A stretch of 64,000 nucleotides of DNA, from contig JALOCD010000004.1 in NCBI GenBank assembly GCA_023228025.1, forward strand, positions 15,888 to 79,887, given 5' to 3'. A program made the position numbers and the translations under genes. The notes below the pieces were generated by a model, which saw nothing but the letters and a program-made list of their open reading frames with translations, was not told the DNA's origin and made no database searches. This DNA comes from Prolixibacteraceae bacterium. GTDB taxonomy: Bacteria > Bacteroidota > Bacteroidia > Bacteroidales > Prolixibacteraceae. Below are positions 23,097 through 30,614 of the stretch, one piece after another. Position 1 is the stretch's first letter, and every line of letters begins with the position of its first letter.

Positions 23097-23927
23097 CTAC
23101 TTGTTCTTATTGAATTTTGGAATAATCGTAAAACCAATCATCGTTGTAAATTCCTTTCCGGTTCTAAATCCGATATCCAGGCTTCCAAAACCAACATACC
23201 AGCTAAGACCTATCAATATGGAGGTATTAAAGGTTTGAGATTTCACTTTTTGTGCATCAGTATTCGATACAAGTGAAATTTCCCCGCCAATATTTGGACT
23301 AATGTTATACTCCTTAATTGGAAAGTAGACCTTACTCATAACTCCGACATTTGACTGACTTGCATTCGAATCGGAAGAATCATTACCCGTTAAATTGAGT
23401 GAATAGGTTGCTGCAAGGTCCCATCTGTTGGCCAAAAGAAAAAATCCCAGTCGGGTATTTAAAGAGAAATTGATATTATGATCTGAGTCGATCATCCCCT
23501 GTTCGCCGACGTAAAAAAACCATGGATGCTTTGTCAATCTCTGTTGTTCATTATTCTCAGATGATGTTGGGCCTTGGGATTGTGAGCCATTTATATCCCA
23601 TCTTTCCAAAAGACTAATTTCCCCAGTCTTGATAATCCTTCCCCACAATTCATTCTGAGATCCTCTGTTCACCAAAATCATGGTTTCCGGCCAATTAGAT
23701 AAAACATTCTTTATTATTCCCCTTTTTTTCTCATTGGTCTCAATAAAATATTTATCATTCGCGGTTAACCTCAAATTTCCATTCTCAGTCAACGTTACCT
23801 GGCTAAAATAACTCCCATATTCAGCAAGTACTTTCACCCTGATTGATTCCAACTTTTTTGAATCCTGGGCTTGGATAATCTGGGTTCCCATCAGCAAAGA
23901 AAACAATAGGATGTAAAACTGTCTCAT
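23097..23927 (-). CDS. Exported protein with C-terminal beta-barrel-like region (cluster gene 5)
   Basis: A 276-residue protein with a signal peptide ending 'IIQAQ'. Residues about 25-125 form a beta-rich region ('VTLTENGNLRLTANDKYFIE', 'NRGSQNELWGRI'). From about 135 on there are repeated amphipathic strands ('NINFSLNTRLGFFLLANRWD', 'AATYSLNLTG', 'GLSWYVGFGSLDIGFRTG'), suggesting an outer-membrane barrel or barrel-like domain. I recognise no family. It is the last of five co-directional genes for exported proteins, 113 bases after the TPR gene, which also ends in barrel-like strands. Confidence 0.6.
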   Translation of the reverse strand: MRQFYILLFSLLMGTQIIQAQDSKKLESIRVKVLAEYGSYFSQVTLTENGNLRLTANDKYFIETNEKKRGIIKNVLSNWPETMILVNRGSQNELWGRIIKTGEISLLERWDINGSQSQGPTSSENNEQQRLTKHPWFFYVGEQGMIDSDHNINFSLNTRLGFFLLANRWDLAATYSLNLTGNDSSDSNASQSNVGVMSKVYFPIKEYNISPNIGGEISLVSNTDAQKVKSQTFNTSILIGLSWYVGFGSLDIGFRTGKEFTTMIGFTIIPKFNKNK

Positions 23928-24040
23928 TTATTTAATCCATTAATGATTTGTTTTTTAGGCCATAAGGAATTTACTTCGTCAATCTTTGGTTCATATGAAG
24001 ATAGGTTCAAGTCGATTTGTTTATTTGTATTCATTGCCTT

Positions 24041-25255
24041 CTATTTTCTCTTCCCGAAATAAACACTTCTACCAACAGACATACTAATTAATGTAGGGGC
24101 TCCTTTGCTCAGACCTGCATTTCCGTCCAGAAAAACATCAAAACTGGCCGTCTTTCTTTTATTCATAAAACTCAGACCCATGGATATTTTGGCATAAAAG
24201 GATGAATTCCCATCCCTGAAAATAGCCTGAAGTCCTGTCCCAAATACAAATGTTTTATTCCGGCTGTACATTGAAAGCCCTAAATTCGAATAGGAACTAC
24301 CGGATGTTTTTGTGATTCCCACATCAACAGAGGCGTTACTCTTACCGGATACATAATATCCGAACCTGCCGTTAAAATTTGAATAGGATGGGGCAACCAT
24401 GCCACCTACATAAGCCATCATTTGAGAATTGAGAATATCGCTTTCTTTTATTTTATGCAATGGCAGGACCATATTTTCAGGAGATTTATAAGAAGCTTGC
24501 TTGATTGAAGCTTTTCGCTTTTCAAGAATCTGCTTAATTTCTTTGTGTTCCGTATCTTCAGGAATCACAGAAATACCCTTCTCCAGAATTTGGAGCGATT
24601 TTTCATTTGCCCCAATTTTTTGCAGTGTGAGACTTAAGCCAACAAAGGGAAGAAACTCGTCAGGACATTGGCCGATAATCTCCTGAAATAGGGCAAGTGA
24701 TTGAAAAAATGAACCTCGCGAAGCCATTTCATTGGCAAGCTTGAACTGCGCAATAACCTCCTCCTGTGTCATTGCCGCCTGGAGGGTGGATTTCCGTTTA
24801 TACTTTTGCAACATCGAAGCAGATTTTGATGCAATCCATCCGGGTACTTTACTTTCCTGGTTCTCCTTCCAAAACAGGCTGGCAAGATCGAAATGATCCA
24901 TTAACGAAAAAACTTGTGACGTAAAGAAATTTACATCAATAGAACTCTGCTCAATAAGCCAGATACGATCCAGTTGTACCAGGGCTGCATCATAAATCCC
25001 TCCCAAGGCCAGGGCATAAGCATATTCGGAAATTATGACAGGATTATCTGAATATTTGACTGTTAAGCTGTAAGAGGCGATCGCATCATTGATCTCTTCT
25101 GCAATTAAAAAACTTCTTGATTTTTGAATGTCTACAGCCTTTGTTGGTTGTGCGTTACAATGAAAACAGGCTGATATAAACATCCACATACAACATAGGA
25201 TGTATCTGGTTAGCCGGGATGAAAAAATCTTTTTAACAACCAGTTGATTAAACAT
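24041..25255 (-). CDS. Exported TPR-like protein with C-terminal barrel-like region (cluster gene 4)
   Basis: A 404-residue protein. After a hydrophobic signal segment (about residues 14-36, ending 'HCNAQ') come helical pairs with TPR spacing, for example 'EYAYALALGGIYDAALVQLD', 'SRGSFFQSLALFQEII' and 'ANEKSLQILEKGISVIPEDT'. The last about 130 residues switch to amphipathic strands ('YVGGMVAPSYSNFNGRFGYY', 'FVFGTGLQAIF', 'LISMSVGRSVYFGKRK'), so a periplasmic TPR part may be tethered to an outer-membrane barrel. The layout recalls barrel proteins that scaffold a secreted machine, but no known system is recognised. A later start is possible within the hydrophobic segment. Confidence 0.6.
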   Translation of the reverse strand: MFNQLVVKKIFSSRLTRYILCCMWMFISACFHCNAQPTKAVDIQKSRSFLIAEEINDAIASYSLTVKYSDNPVIISEYAYALALGGIYDAALVQLDRIWLIEQSSIDVNFFTSQVFSLMDHFDLASLFWKENQESKVPGWIASKSASMLQKYKRKSTLQAAMTQEEVIAQFKLANEMASRGSFFQSLALFQEIIGQCPDEFLPFVGLSLTLQKIGANEKSLQILEKGISVIPEDTEHKEIKQILEKRKASIKQASYKSPENMVLPLHKIKESDILNSQMMAYVGGMVAPSYSNFNGRFGYYVSGKSNASVDVGITKTSGSSYSNLGLSMYSRNKTFVFGTGLQAIFRDGNSSFYAKISMGLSFMNKRKTASFDVFLDGNAGLSKGAPTLISMSVGRSVYFGKRK

Positions 25256-25319
25256 ATCTAAATGCTAATAAGTTTTTATTTCATAATTCATTCCCCAAAA
25301 AGAAATTATTTCTGAGGAG

Positions 25320-26798
25320 TTACAATACGGAAAAACTATTCTGAAATGCATAGCCAACATCCTCAATGACATCACTAAGCCTTTGGTTTAATGAGACAAG
25401 GATTTCTTTACAATGAATATTTAATTGCGATGAAAGCTCCTTACTTGCCTTCTCAATCTGTTGGGTAAGCTGTTTTCTTTGTTTCTCAATGTTTGCGCTT
25501 TGTTTCTTAAGGGCTGAAATCTCCTTCTTGTTCTTCCTGGAATCTACTTGATATTTAATAAGTTCATTATTAATTGGTTCCAATTGACTATTGAGTTCAA
25601 TATTTTTCTTGTTTACAGAAATCACCTCCTCATTCCACCGTGTGATTATTTCCTTGATCGTTATTATTTCATTCTCGTAAAAGAACAGCAAACTGGTTGC
25701 AGGGGATATAAATTCAATCAGCGTCGTGTCAATGATCATTTTGTTAATGGTGATTGCCTTTGGTTTACAATTTTCCCCCATCGACTGATCAGGATCCGTT
25801 GCTCTCACATTCTTGGCTACCATGTTGAATTTATCGCCAATAGATCTTTCAATATCATTACCAATTTTCTTCAGCTCCTTATTAATATTCATCCCTGAGG
25901 TAAGCATTTTGGTCTTAAATTGCCTGTAATTCATCCGGGATTTAGACAATTCACTTCTTAGCGACAATATTCCATTGGTATAACCTTTAGAATTCGCATT
26001 TTTTTCACCAGCAAGTTTTATTTCAATCTCCTTCAAATAACTGTTAATAACCTTTCCACTATCCATGGAATTTTTTAGTCCATGGTCCCAATACCGGATT
26101 GCTCCTGCCAGATTATTTAATTCACTGTCAAAAAACAAGGCTAATTCTTCCAATGGAATAACGTAGCCAACCGCATTTAATTCAATCGTTTCATTTTGAG
26201 GTTTTTGTTCGGTTGTTGGAATGGTTTTTACATCATTTTTGGTGTCAACAGACGATAATTTTGCATCAGTATTAGGAGGGACATTGGGTGTGCGCTTCAA
26301 AGTATCTGCGGTCGCAGAAAGTGATGGCGGCTGCGGTGATGCTACTTTGACAGACTGTTCCTTATATGCATTTACAGGTAATTTCAAAGAGTCACTAGGT
26401 TGGATACTCAACTTTTGCGAAATAGAATCGGTTTTGGTTATTGTTTTAACATCCTTAGCCGGCTCAGTTATCTGATCACCTCCTTTGTTGTTTTCAGGTT
26501 GCACGCTAACCTGCACGGCTGGAACAGTCGGCACAACAATGCCCGCTTTCTTATTCGCCTCTTTCATTGCCTGAATAATCTGCGGAGAAATATTCTCTTT
26601 TGCCAGCATATTGAGGGATTCCTCACTTAAATCAAAATTAACCTCTGAATTATTAATCTCATCGATTATCAATGACGGTGAAAGATTGGCTTTCACCATC
26701 TTAATGACCGTGGTATTGTTAAGTTTCTCTGTCGGTTGCGCTTGTAAATAAACGGCAAAAGAGAGAAAGCAGAATAGTAGGAAGACGACTTTTTTCAT
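25320..26798 (-). CDS. Exported coiled-coil protein with N-terminal 'VNFDLS' helical module (cluster gene 3)
   Basis: A 492-residue protein with signal peptide ('VYLQAQ' end). Residues about 26-85 hold a compact helical module: 'TTVIKMVKANLSPSLIIDEI', 'NSEVNFDLSEESLNMLAKEN', 'ISPQIIQAMKEANKK'. A low-complexity Pro/Ser/Thr/Lys linker follows (about 90-205), then long helical and coiled-coil segments, including 'LNSQLEPINNELIKYQVDSR' and 'KKQSANIEKQRKQLTQQIEK'. The same module is at the C-terminus of the protein encoded just upstream. No enzyme motif is seen. The design (folded module, flexible linker, coiled coil) suggests a periplasmic assembly or spacer protein. Confidence 0.65.
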   Translation of the reverse strand: MKKVVFLLFCFLSFAVYLQAQPTEKLNNTTVIKMVKANLSPSLIIDEINNSEVNFDLSEESLNMLAKENISPQIIQAMKEANKKAGIVVPTVPAVQVSVQPENNKGGDQITEPAKDVKTITKTDSISQKLSIQPSDSLKLPVNAYKEQSVKVASPQPPSLSATADTLKRTPNVPPNTDAKLSSVDTKNDVKTIPTTEQKPQNETIELNAVGYVIPLEELALFFDSELNNLAGAIRYWDHGLKNSMDSGKVINSYLKEIEIKLAGEKNANSKGYTNGILSLRSELSKSRMNYRQFKTKMLTSGMNINKELKKIGNDIERSIGDKFNMVAKNVRATDPDQSMGENCKPKAITINKMIIDTTLIEFISPATSLLFFYENEIITIKEIITRWNEEVISVNKKNIELNSQLEPINNELIKYQVDSRKNKKEISALKKQSANIEKQRKQLTQQIEKASKELSSQLNIHCKEILVSLNQRLSDVIEDVGYAFQNSFSVL

Positions 26799-26859
26799 AG
26801 TCTATCTATTTGTTATATAGAAAATTAAAAATGAATTATCAAATTTCTCAATGACGTAA

Positions 26860-27957
26860 TCATTGTTTGGTATTATTTGGAACATTACTGGTTTTTTTTC
26901 GCATCGCATTTTTCATGGCCATAATAACTTCGGAGGATACATTCTGACCCGACAAAAAAATCATGTCATCCACCCCAAGGTTAAAATTGACAACAGATTT
27001 ATTTATTATGTTAATTATACGACTGTCTGAAAGTTTTAATTTAACCATGTCGATGACCATTGCATTGGTGAGTATATCAGATGGCTGTTCTTTTGCTTGT
27101 GGAGTCTTTGATCCCTTTAATTGCGAAGTGATCTTATTTTCAACACCTAAGATTCTAATCAAATATTTTTTTTCAGGATTAAAAACGATGAGGCCACCAT
27201 TGTAAAACCTGACCACTCCTCCAAATTGATTGGTAACTAATACCACGCTGGAATCTTTGGTAGCAAAGACCATTTTGTCAGTCGAAAAATAAACGATATC
27301 GCTTGAAGAATTAGCATGTATTGATCTAATCACTTCACCCTTGGGCAAAGAAGCAATTGCTTTTAAATCCTTAGTCTTAATATCATAACTGAATATTGCA
27401 TTTCCAGAAGCGAAAAGAAGAGTGTTATTCCACTCAACAACCGAATTAATAGAAGAAGGGATTTCGAACAACTTGGAATATTTACCTCTTCTGGCGATTA
27501 AGTATAACGCATTCTTTTGTCCATCAATATTACGATCATATGCATACATCACATATTTTCCTCTGCTTATTTCCATTCCTTCATTCGGCAATTCAAAAAG
27601 CTTGGAAAGCTTTCCATTCAAATCAAAAGCACATAGATCCCTATTCCGGATAATCATCAATAAACTATCTGATGTATATCTAAAAGAGTTGATTTTCCCT
27701 TCAACTTTCTTTCCAACAGGGGAAATGCCCCCCCAGCCCAACAAATAGAATTGATCATTTGTAGAAAGCAAAATAAGTCGATCAGAGGTTATGTCAAGAG
27801 AAGAGTTAAACAAGGCATCTTTTTGGACATCTGATAGTAATCTGCTCGTTAGCAATACTTCAAAGCGCAGGGAATCATTATTCGTTGATGATGCTCTTAT
27901 GTTTAATACACCACACATTAAGAGAATGACAGCTATTATTATCCTATATATTTGCAT
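26860..27957 (-). CDS. Exported propeller-like protein with C-terminal 'VNF.L' helical module (cluster gene 2)
   Basis: A 365-residue protein. The ATG at 27957 gives a clear signal peptide ('MQIYRIIIAVILLMCGVLNI' start) and is preferred to a TTG at 27981. Residues about 35-285 are repeated beta blades such as 'SRGKYVMYAYDRNIDGQKNA', 'NNTLLFASGNAIFSYDIKTK' and 'SSDIVYFSTDKMVFATKDSS', suggesting a beta-propeller. The tail (about 300-360) has the helical module found at the N-terminus of the next protein: 'NAMVIDMVKLKLSDSRIINI', 'INKSVVNFNLGVDDMIFLSG', 'SSEVIMAMKNAM'. A shared module suggests the two proteins interact. Function unknown. Confidence 0.65.
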   Translation of the reverse strand: MQIYRIIIAVILLMCGVLNIRASSTNNDSLRFEVLLTSRLLSDVQKDALFNSSLDITSDRLILLSTNDQFYLLGWGGISPVGKKVEGKINSFRYTSDSLLMIIRNRDLCAFDLNGKLSKLFELPNEGMEISRGKYVMYAYDRNIDGQKNALYLIARRGKYSKLFEIPSSINSVVEWNNTLLFASGNAIFSYDIKTKDLKAIASLPKGEVIRSIHANSSSDIVYFSTDKMVFATKDSSVVLVTNQFGGVVRFYNGGLIVFNPEKKYLIRILGVENKITSQLKGSKTPQAKEQPSDILTNAMVIDMVKLKLSDSRIINIINKSVVNFNLGVDDMIFLSGQNVSSEVIMAMKNAMRKKTSNVPNNTKQ

Positions 27958-27977
27958 AAGTTCACATGATTTGATAA

Positions 27978-29192
27978 TCAATCCCCCTTTTTATTTTGCC
28001 ATAATTCGATACCGATACCACCCCATTTATAGCCTAGCTCAGCATTTTCTCTCCCATCTTTAGCTACTTCGATTATTTTTTTCAAATTACCAATGCCCCA
28101 CTGTTCCTTGTCAACCAAGCTTTGAACTGCGCGCTTTTTGTACAAATTGGATGTTTTATCAATACCAATCTCAACAATTTTATCACTACCGGCACTAATA
28201 AGTTCTTCAGTAATAAAAGCATCAGTGGCGTTATATACGACCTTTCCACCTAGTAACTCGTTCCCAAGTTTATCCGCCTTTTCATCATCACCGCTTACCA
28301 ATAGGCTTACTGCCTCATTCAAATTTTTAAATGTCTCATCAGCTACATTTAACTCCCAACTAGCAATCTTGCCTTCTAATCCATCTATTCTGCCAAGTGC
28401 CGTCCTTAAGATAGCTTCACCCCAGGATCTTTCTGCTAATTTCTCGCCATTGATTACATCATCATTACCTATTTCTGTTAGGTTGGTATATCCTTGCTCT
28501 TTAATTCTTTCCTGATACCACTCATCCCTGTTCTTTTGCTCTTCTAAGGTAGTAAGCAATTTAACTGTTCCCTTCTTACCTGTCAGATCCACATCACTTG
28601 CATCCGAATTAATTTTGGTTGAAGCTGGAGGCACCGGAGGAGGTGGTGGCGGTGGTGGTGGCGGCGGTGATTTAACCTTGGGTTTAAATCTTTCGGCCCA
28701 AAGGTTGTAAAGCAGTTTAAAGTACTTATCCTCATTTCCAAGAATGCTTGTTACCCCATAAGATTCCAAAAGTTGTTTGTATTCTGTTGCCCAATCCTCG
28801 AATGCCTGACTATGGTGGGGAGTGAAAATAGGTTTGCCGTCTAATGGACCATTGGTTGAAACTTCTCCTGATTTTGGGATTCCAAAACTATTGCTTTGAC
28901 CGGAACCATTTCCTGAGCCTGGATTTCCAACATCAGACCCGATACAAGGAGAACAAGTGATGGTAGTCGTACACTTACCACCAATAAACGACCAATCAGA
29001 TCCACTGTAACTGAGATCAGATTGTCTTGCTGCGTCACATGCGCTCTTGGTATTGTAGTAAATCTTTTGATGAGTAGGAAAAGGGATACACTGACCGGTT
29101 TGTGTCACTGTCATCGTATAGCTCCACTGTGCATTACCCGTGTGTGAGATAAATATCCAAAACAGGAAAAGTATCAGTTTTTTAACTCCCAT
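27978..29192 (-). CDS. Exported protein with poly-proline linker (cluster gene 1)
   Basis: A 404-residue protein, first of five. The start at 29192 is chosen because 'MGVKKLILFLFWIFISHTGN' then 'AQ' is a signal peptide; the upstream extension to 29276 is charged. The N-terminal part (about 20-75) has six cysteines ('GQCIPF', 'SACDAA', 'GGKCTTTITCSPC') that could form disulfides in the periplasm. A run of eleven prolines lies near residue 180. The C-terminal half is helical and charged ('EEQKNRDEWYQERIKEQGYT', 'DAFITEELISAGSDKIVEIG'). No family recognised. The stop is 20 bases before the start of the next gene. Confidence 0.6.
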   Translation of the reverse strand: MGVKKLILFLFWIFISHTGNAQWSYTMTVTQTGQCIPFPTHQKIYYNTKSACDAARQSDLSYSGSDWSFIGGKCTTTITCSPCIGSDVGNPGSGNGSGQSNSFGIPKSGEVSTNGPLDGKPIFTPHHSQAFEDWATEYKQLLESYGVTSILGNEDKYFKLLYNLWAERFKPKVKSPPPPPPPPPPPVPPASTKINSDASDVDLTGKKGTVKLLTTLEEQKNRDEWYQERIKEQGYTNLTEIGNDDVINGEKLAERSWGEAILRTALGRIDGLEGKIASWELNVADETFKNLNEAVSLLVSGDDEKADKLGNELLGGKVVYNATDAFITEELISAGSDKIVEIGIDKTSNLYKKRAVQSLVDKEQWGIGNLKKIIEVAKDGRENAELGYKWGGIGIELWQNKKGD

Positions 29193-29682
29193 CTGACAAA
29201 ATATTTGCCATTTCTTCTGATCCCACCTAAATCTCTCCTGGTCGCAATTATGGTGATACAAATTTTTATTCAGCATACTATATACTAATGGTTGAAATTA
29301 GAAAAAAGTCGCAGAAAAAACAATTAATTATCTGTAAATCAATAGAATTTTTCCTCAGAATCTATCCGTACTTTACATATTGATAATGTACGGAATTTCG
29401 AATATATGGTCGATGTGTTACCGATCTAAGATCACAATACGAACAGGGGAAAAAATAAAATCAGGTTTATTTGAAACTATTAATTGAACAGGGAGGTCAA
29501 ATATTTGACACTTCTATATTAATAATAATAAACCAATCACACAAATATTTATGCCAGTAAAAATGATGAATGAATGAATTAATTTTTGCACCCTACACTA
29601 CGGTGTCAACAGTATTTTTGATGCTATAAGAGAAATGATCGATACCGCAGATTGGATTGCAGTACGAAATAGCCAAAAGCAA

Positions 29683-29711
29683 AAAGGTCGTCTCCTTTCG
29701 AAACGACCTTT
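29683..29711 (-). terminator. Terminator after the decayed tRNA copy
   Basis: On the minus strand AAAGGTCGT (29711-29703) pairs with ACGACCTTT (29691-29683) and is followed by a T-run. The sequence is a close copy of the terminator after the intact tRNA. Confidence 0.75.
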
Positions 29712-29717
29712 AATATG

Positions 29718-29790
29718 TAGCGAGGGTCCCGATGGATCGGGACGACCTTCCCGATTTCACATCGGGACGCTCTTCCCAAATGACCTAGCT
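29718..29790 (-). pseudogene. Decayed tRNA-like copy
   Basis: A 73-base cloverleaf-like sequence. The 3' acceptor strand CCTCGCT plus A and the variable loop AGGTC are identical to those of the intact tRNA-Met beside it. The 5' acceptor strand AGCTAGG has one mismatch, the D-stem is broken (the GCTC arm is lost) and the anticodon-type loop TGTGAAA lacks the invariant U33. Its arms instead carry 'CCCGAT...ATCGGG' hairpins. I read it as a tandem duplicate of the tRNA that has degenerated. Confidence 0.6.
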
Positions 29791-29800
29791 TAAAATAAAA

Positions 29801-29827
29801 AAGGCCGTTCATTTACTGAAACGACCT
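29801..29827 (-). terminator. Terminator of tRNA-Met
   Basis: On the minus strand AAGGTCGTT (29827-29819) pairs with AACGGCCTT (29809-29801, one G-T type mismatch) and runs into TTTTTTATTTT. It begins 8 bases after the tRNA 3' end. Confidence 0.8.
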
Positions 29828-29834
29828 TCTTTCG

Positions 29835-29908
29835 TAGCGAGGGCGGGGCATGATCCCGCGACCTCATGATTATGAATCATGCGCTCTAACCAACTGAGCT
29901 ACCTCGCC
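29835..29908 (-). tRNA. tRNA-Met (CAT anticodon)
   Basis: A 74-base cloverleaf on the minus strand: acceptor GGCGAGG/CCTCGCT (G1 opposite T72, a wobble), D-arm GCTC-AGTTGGTTA-GAGC, anticodon stem CATGA/TCATG with loop TTCATAA (anticodon CAT), variable loop AGGTC, T-arm GCGGG-ATCATGC-CCCGC, discriminator A. CCA is not encoded. The features fit elongator tRNA-Met. The paired G1-T72 end and the absence of three G-C pairs in the anticodon stem argue against the initiator; a lysidine-type tRNA-Ile2 cannot be fully excluded by eye. Confidence 0.92.
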
Positions 29909-29942
29909 ATTATTTCAATTAACACTTAAAACTTTGAGCCTG

Positions 29943-29973
29943 CAAATATAATACCTTTCTCTTTTCGGACAAG
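29943..29973 (-). promoter_or_regulatory. tRNA-Met promoter
   Basis: On the minus strand CTTG (-33, 29973-29970), a 19-base spacer and TATATTTG (-7, 29950-29943) match the Bacteroidota consensus. The start would lie about 28 bases before the tRNA 5' end. Confidence 0.65.
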
Positions 29974-30184
29974 ACAGAATAAAAAAAATAGCAAATTAAT
30001 TGCACGCGATCATTTTTTTTTGTTTTACATGAAAAAAATGGTACTTTGCAGAAGAAATAGCCATGATTTGATAATCACCAACAATGAAGTAGACAAGATC
30101 ATTGCTATTCCATTTGGCCATTGAAAGGCTTACATTACCAAATGAAACAATCAAACTATTCTCTTTTACGGTACCTGAATCAAA

Positions 30185-30556
30185 ATGAAAAGAATTGAAC
30201 TTGAATATCAAATTAGGTCATCTTCCTCCGTTTTATTCAGTCGGTTGAGTACCGCCTCCGGTCTGGCCGAATGGTTTTCAGACAATGTCCAGGTTGATGG
30301 TTCCAGGTATACTTTTTTTTGGGGAAAAACCAGTCAGACTGCCGATCTGATTTCCATCCGCCCGCTCGAATCTGTCAAATTCAAATGGATTGACAGCGAT
30401 GAACCTTACGAATTTGAATTCTATATCGTTCTGGGTGAGATTATAGAATCACTCTCACTGATGGTAGTCGATCATGTCGAGGAAGCGGATGAAGAAGATG
30501 TTGTTAAAATGTGGGATGCTGCCATTAACCGCCTCAGAAAAGCCATTGGATCCTGA
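30185..30556 (+). CDS. START-like domain protein
   Basis: A 123-residue cytoplasmic protein of the small START-like (AHSA1-related) family common in Bacteroidota. It has the typical 'LEYQIRSSSSVLFSRLSTAS' and 'GLAEWFSDNVQVDGSRYTFF' opening, in which 'LAEWF' marks the START/AHSA1 fold. Then come 'VKFKWID' and 'EFEFYI' strands and the final helix 'KMWDAAINRLRKAIG'. The fold forms a hydrophobic cavity; the ligand is unknown. It lies 58 bases upstream of an LptF-type permease in the same direction and may be co-transcribed with it. Confidence 0.85.
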   Translation: MKRIELEYQIRSSSSVLFSRLSTASGLAEWFSDNVQVDGSRYTFFWGKTSQTADLISIRPLESVKFKWIDSDEPYEFEFYIVLGEIIESLSLMVVDHVEEADEEDVVKMWDAAINRLRKAIGS

Positions 30557-30614
30557 ATCTTCCCTAAAAATCATAAAAAAGCATTAGCTTTGCCGGGCAA
30601 TCTTCATCCAATTC

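Larger units (their letters stand above)
29277..30184. other. Intergenic region with tRNA locus
   Basis: About 900 bases without a protein gene. The left part (29277-29680) is AT-rich and may contain the promoter of the five-gene exported cluster, though I cannot place it. 29683-29973 holds the tRNA-Met, its decayed copy, two terminators and a promoter. 29974-30184 is the leader region of the START-like gene. Confidence 0.6.

Noticed and set aside
28138..28515. 125-codon frame antisense to cluster gene 1
   Set aside because: Ser/Leu/Pro-rich shadow on the opposite strand of a gene with a clear signal peptide and good codon use.
29718..29790. Second functional tRNA
   Set aside because: The D-stem does not pair, U33 is missing and the arms hold unrelated palindromes, so it is treated as a decayed copy.
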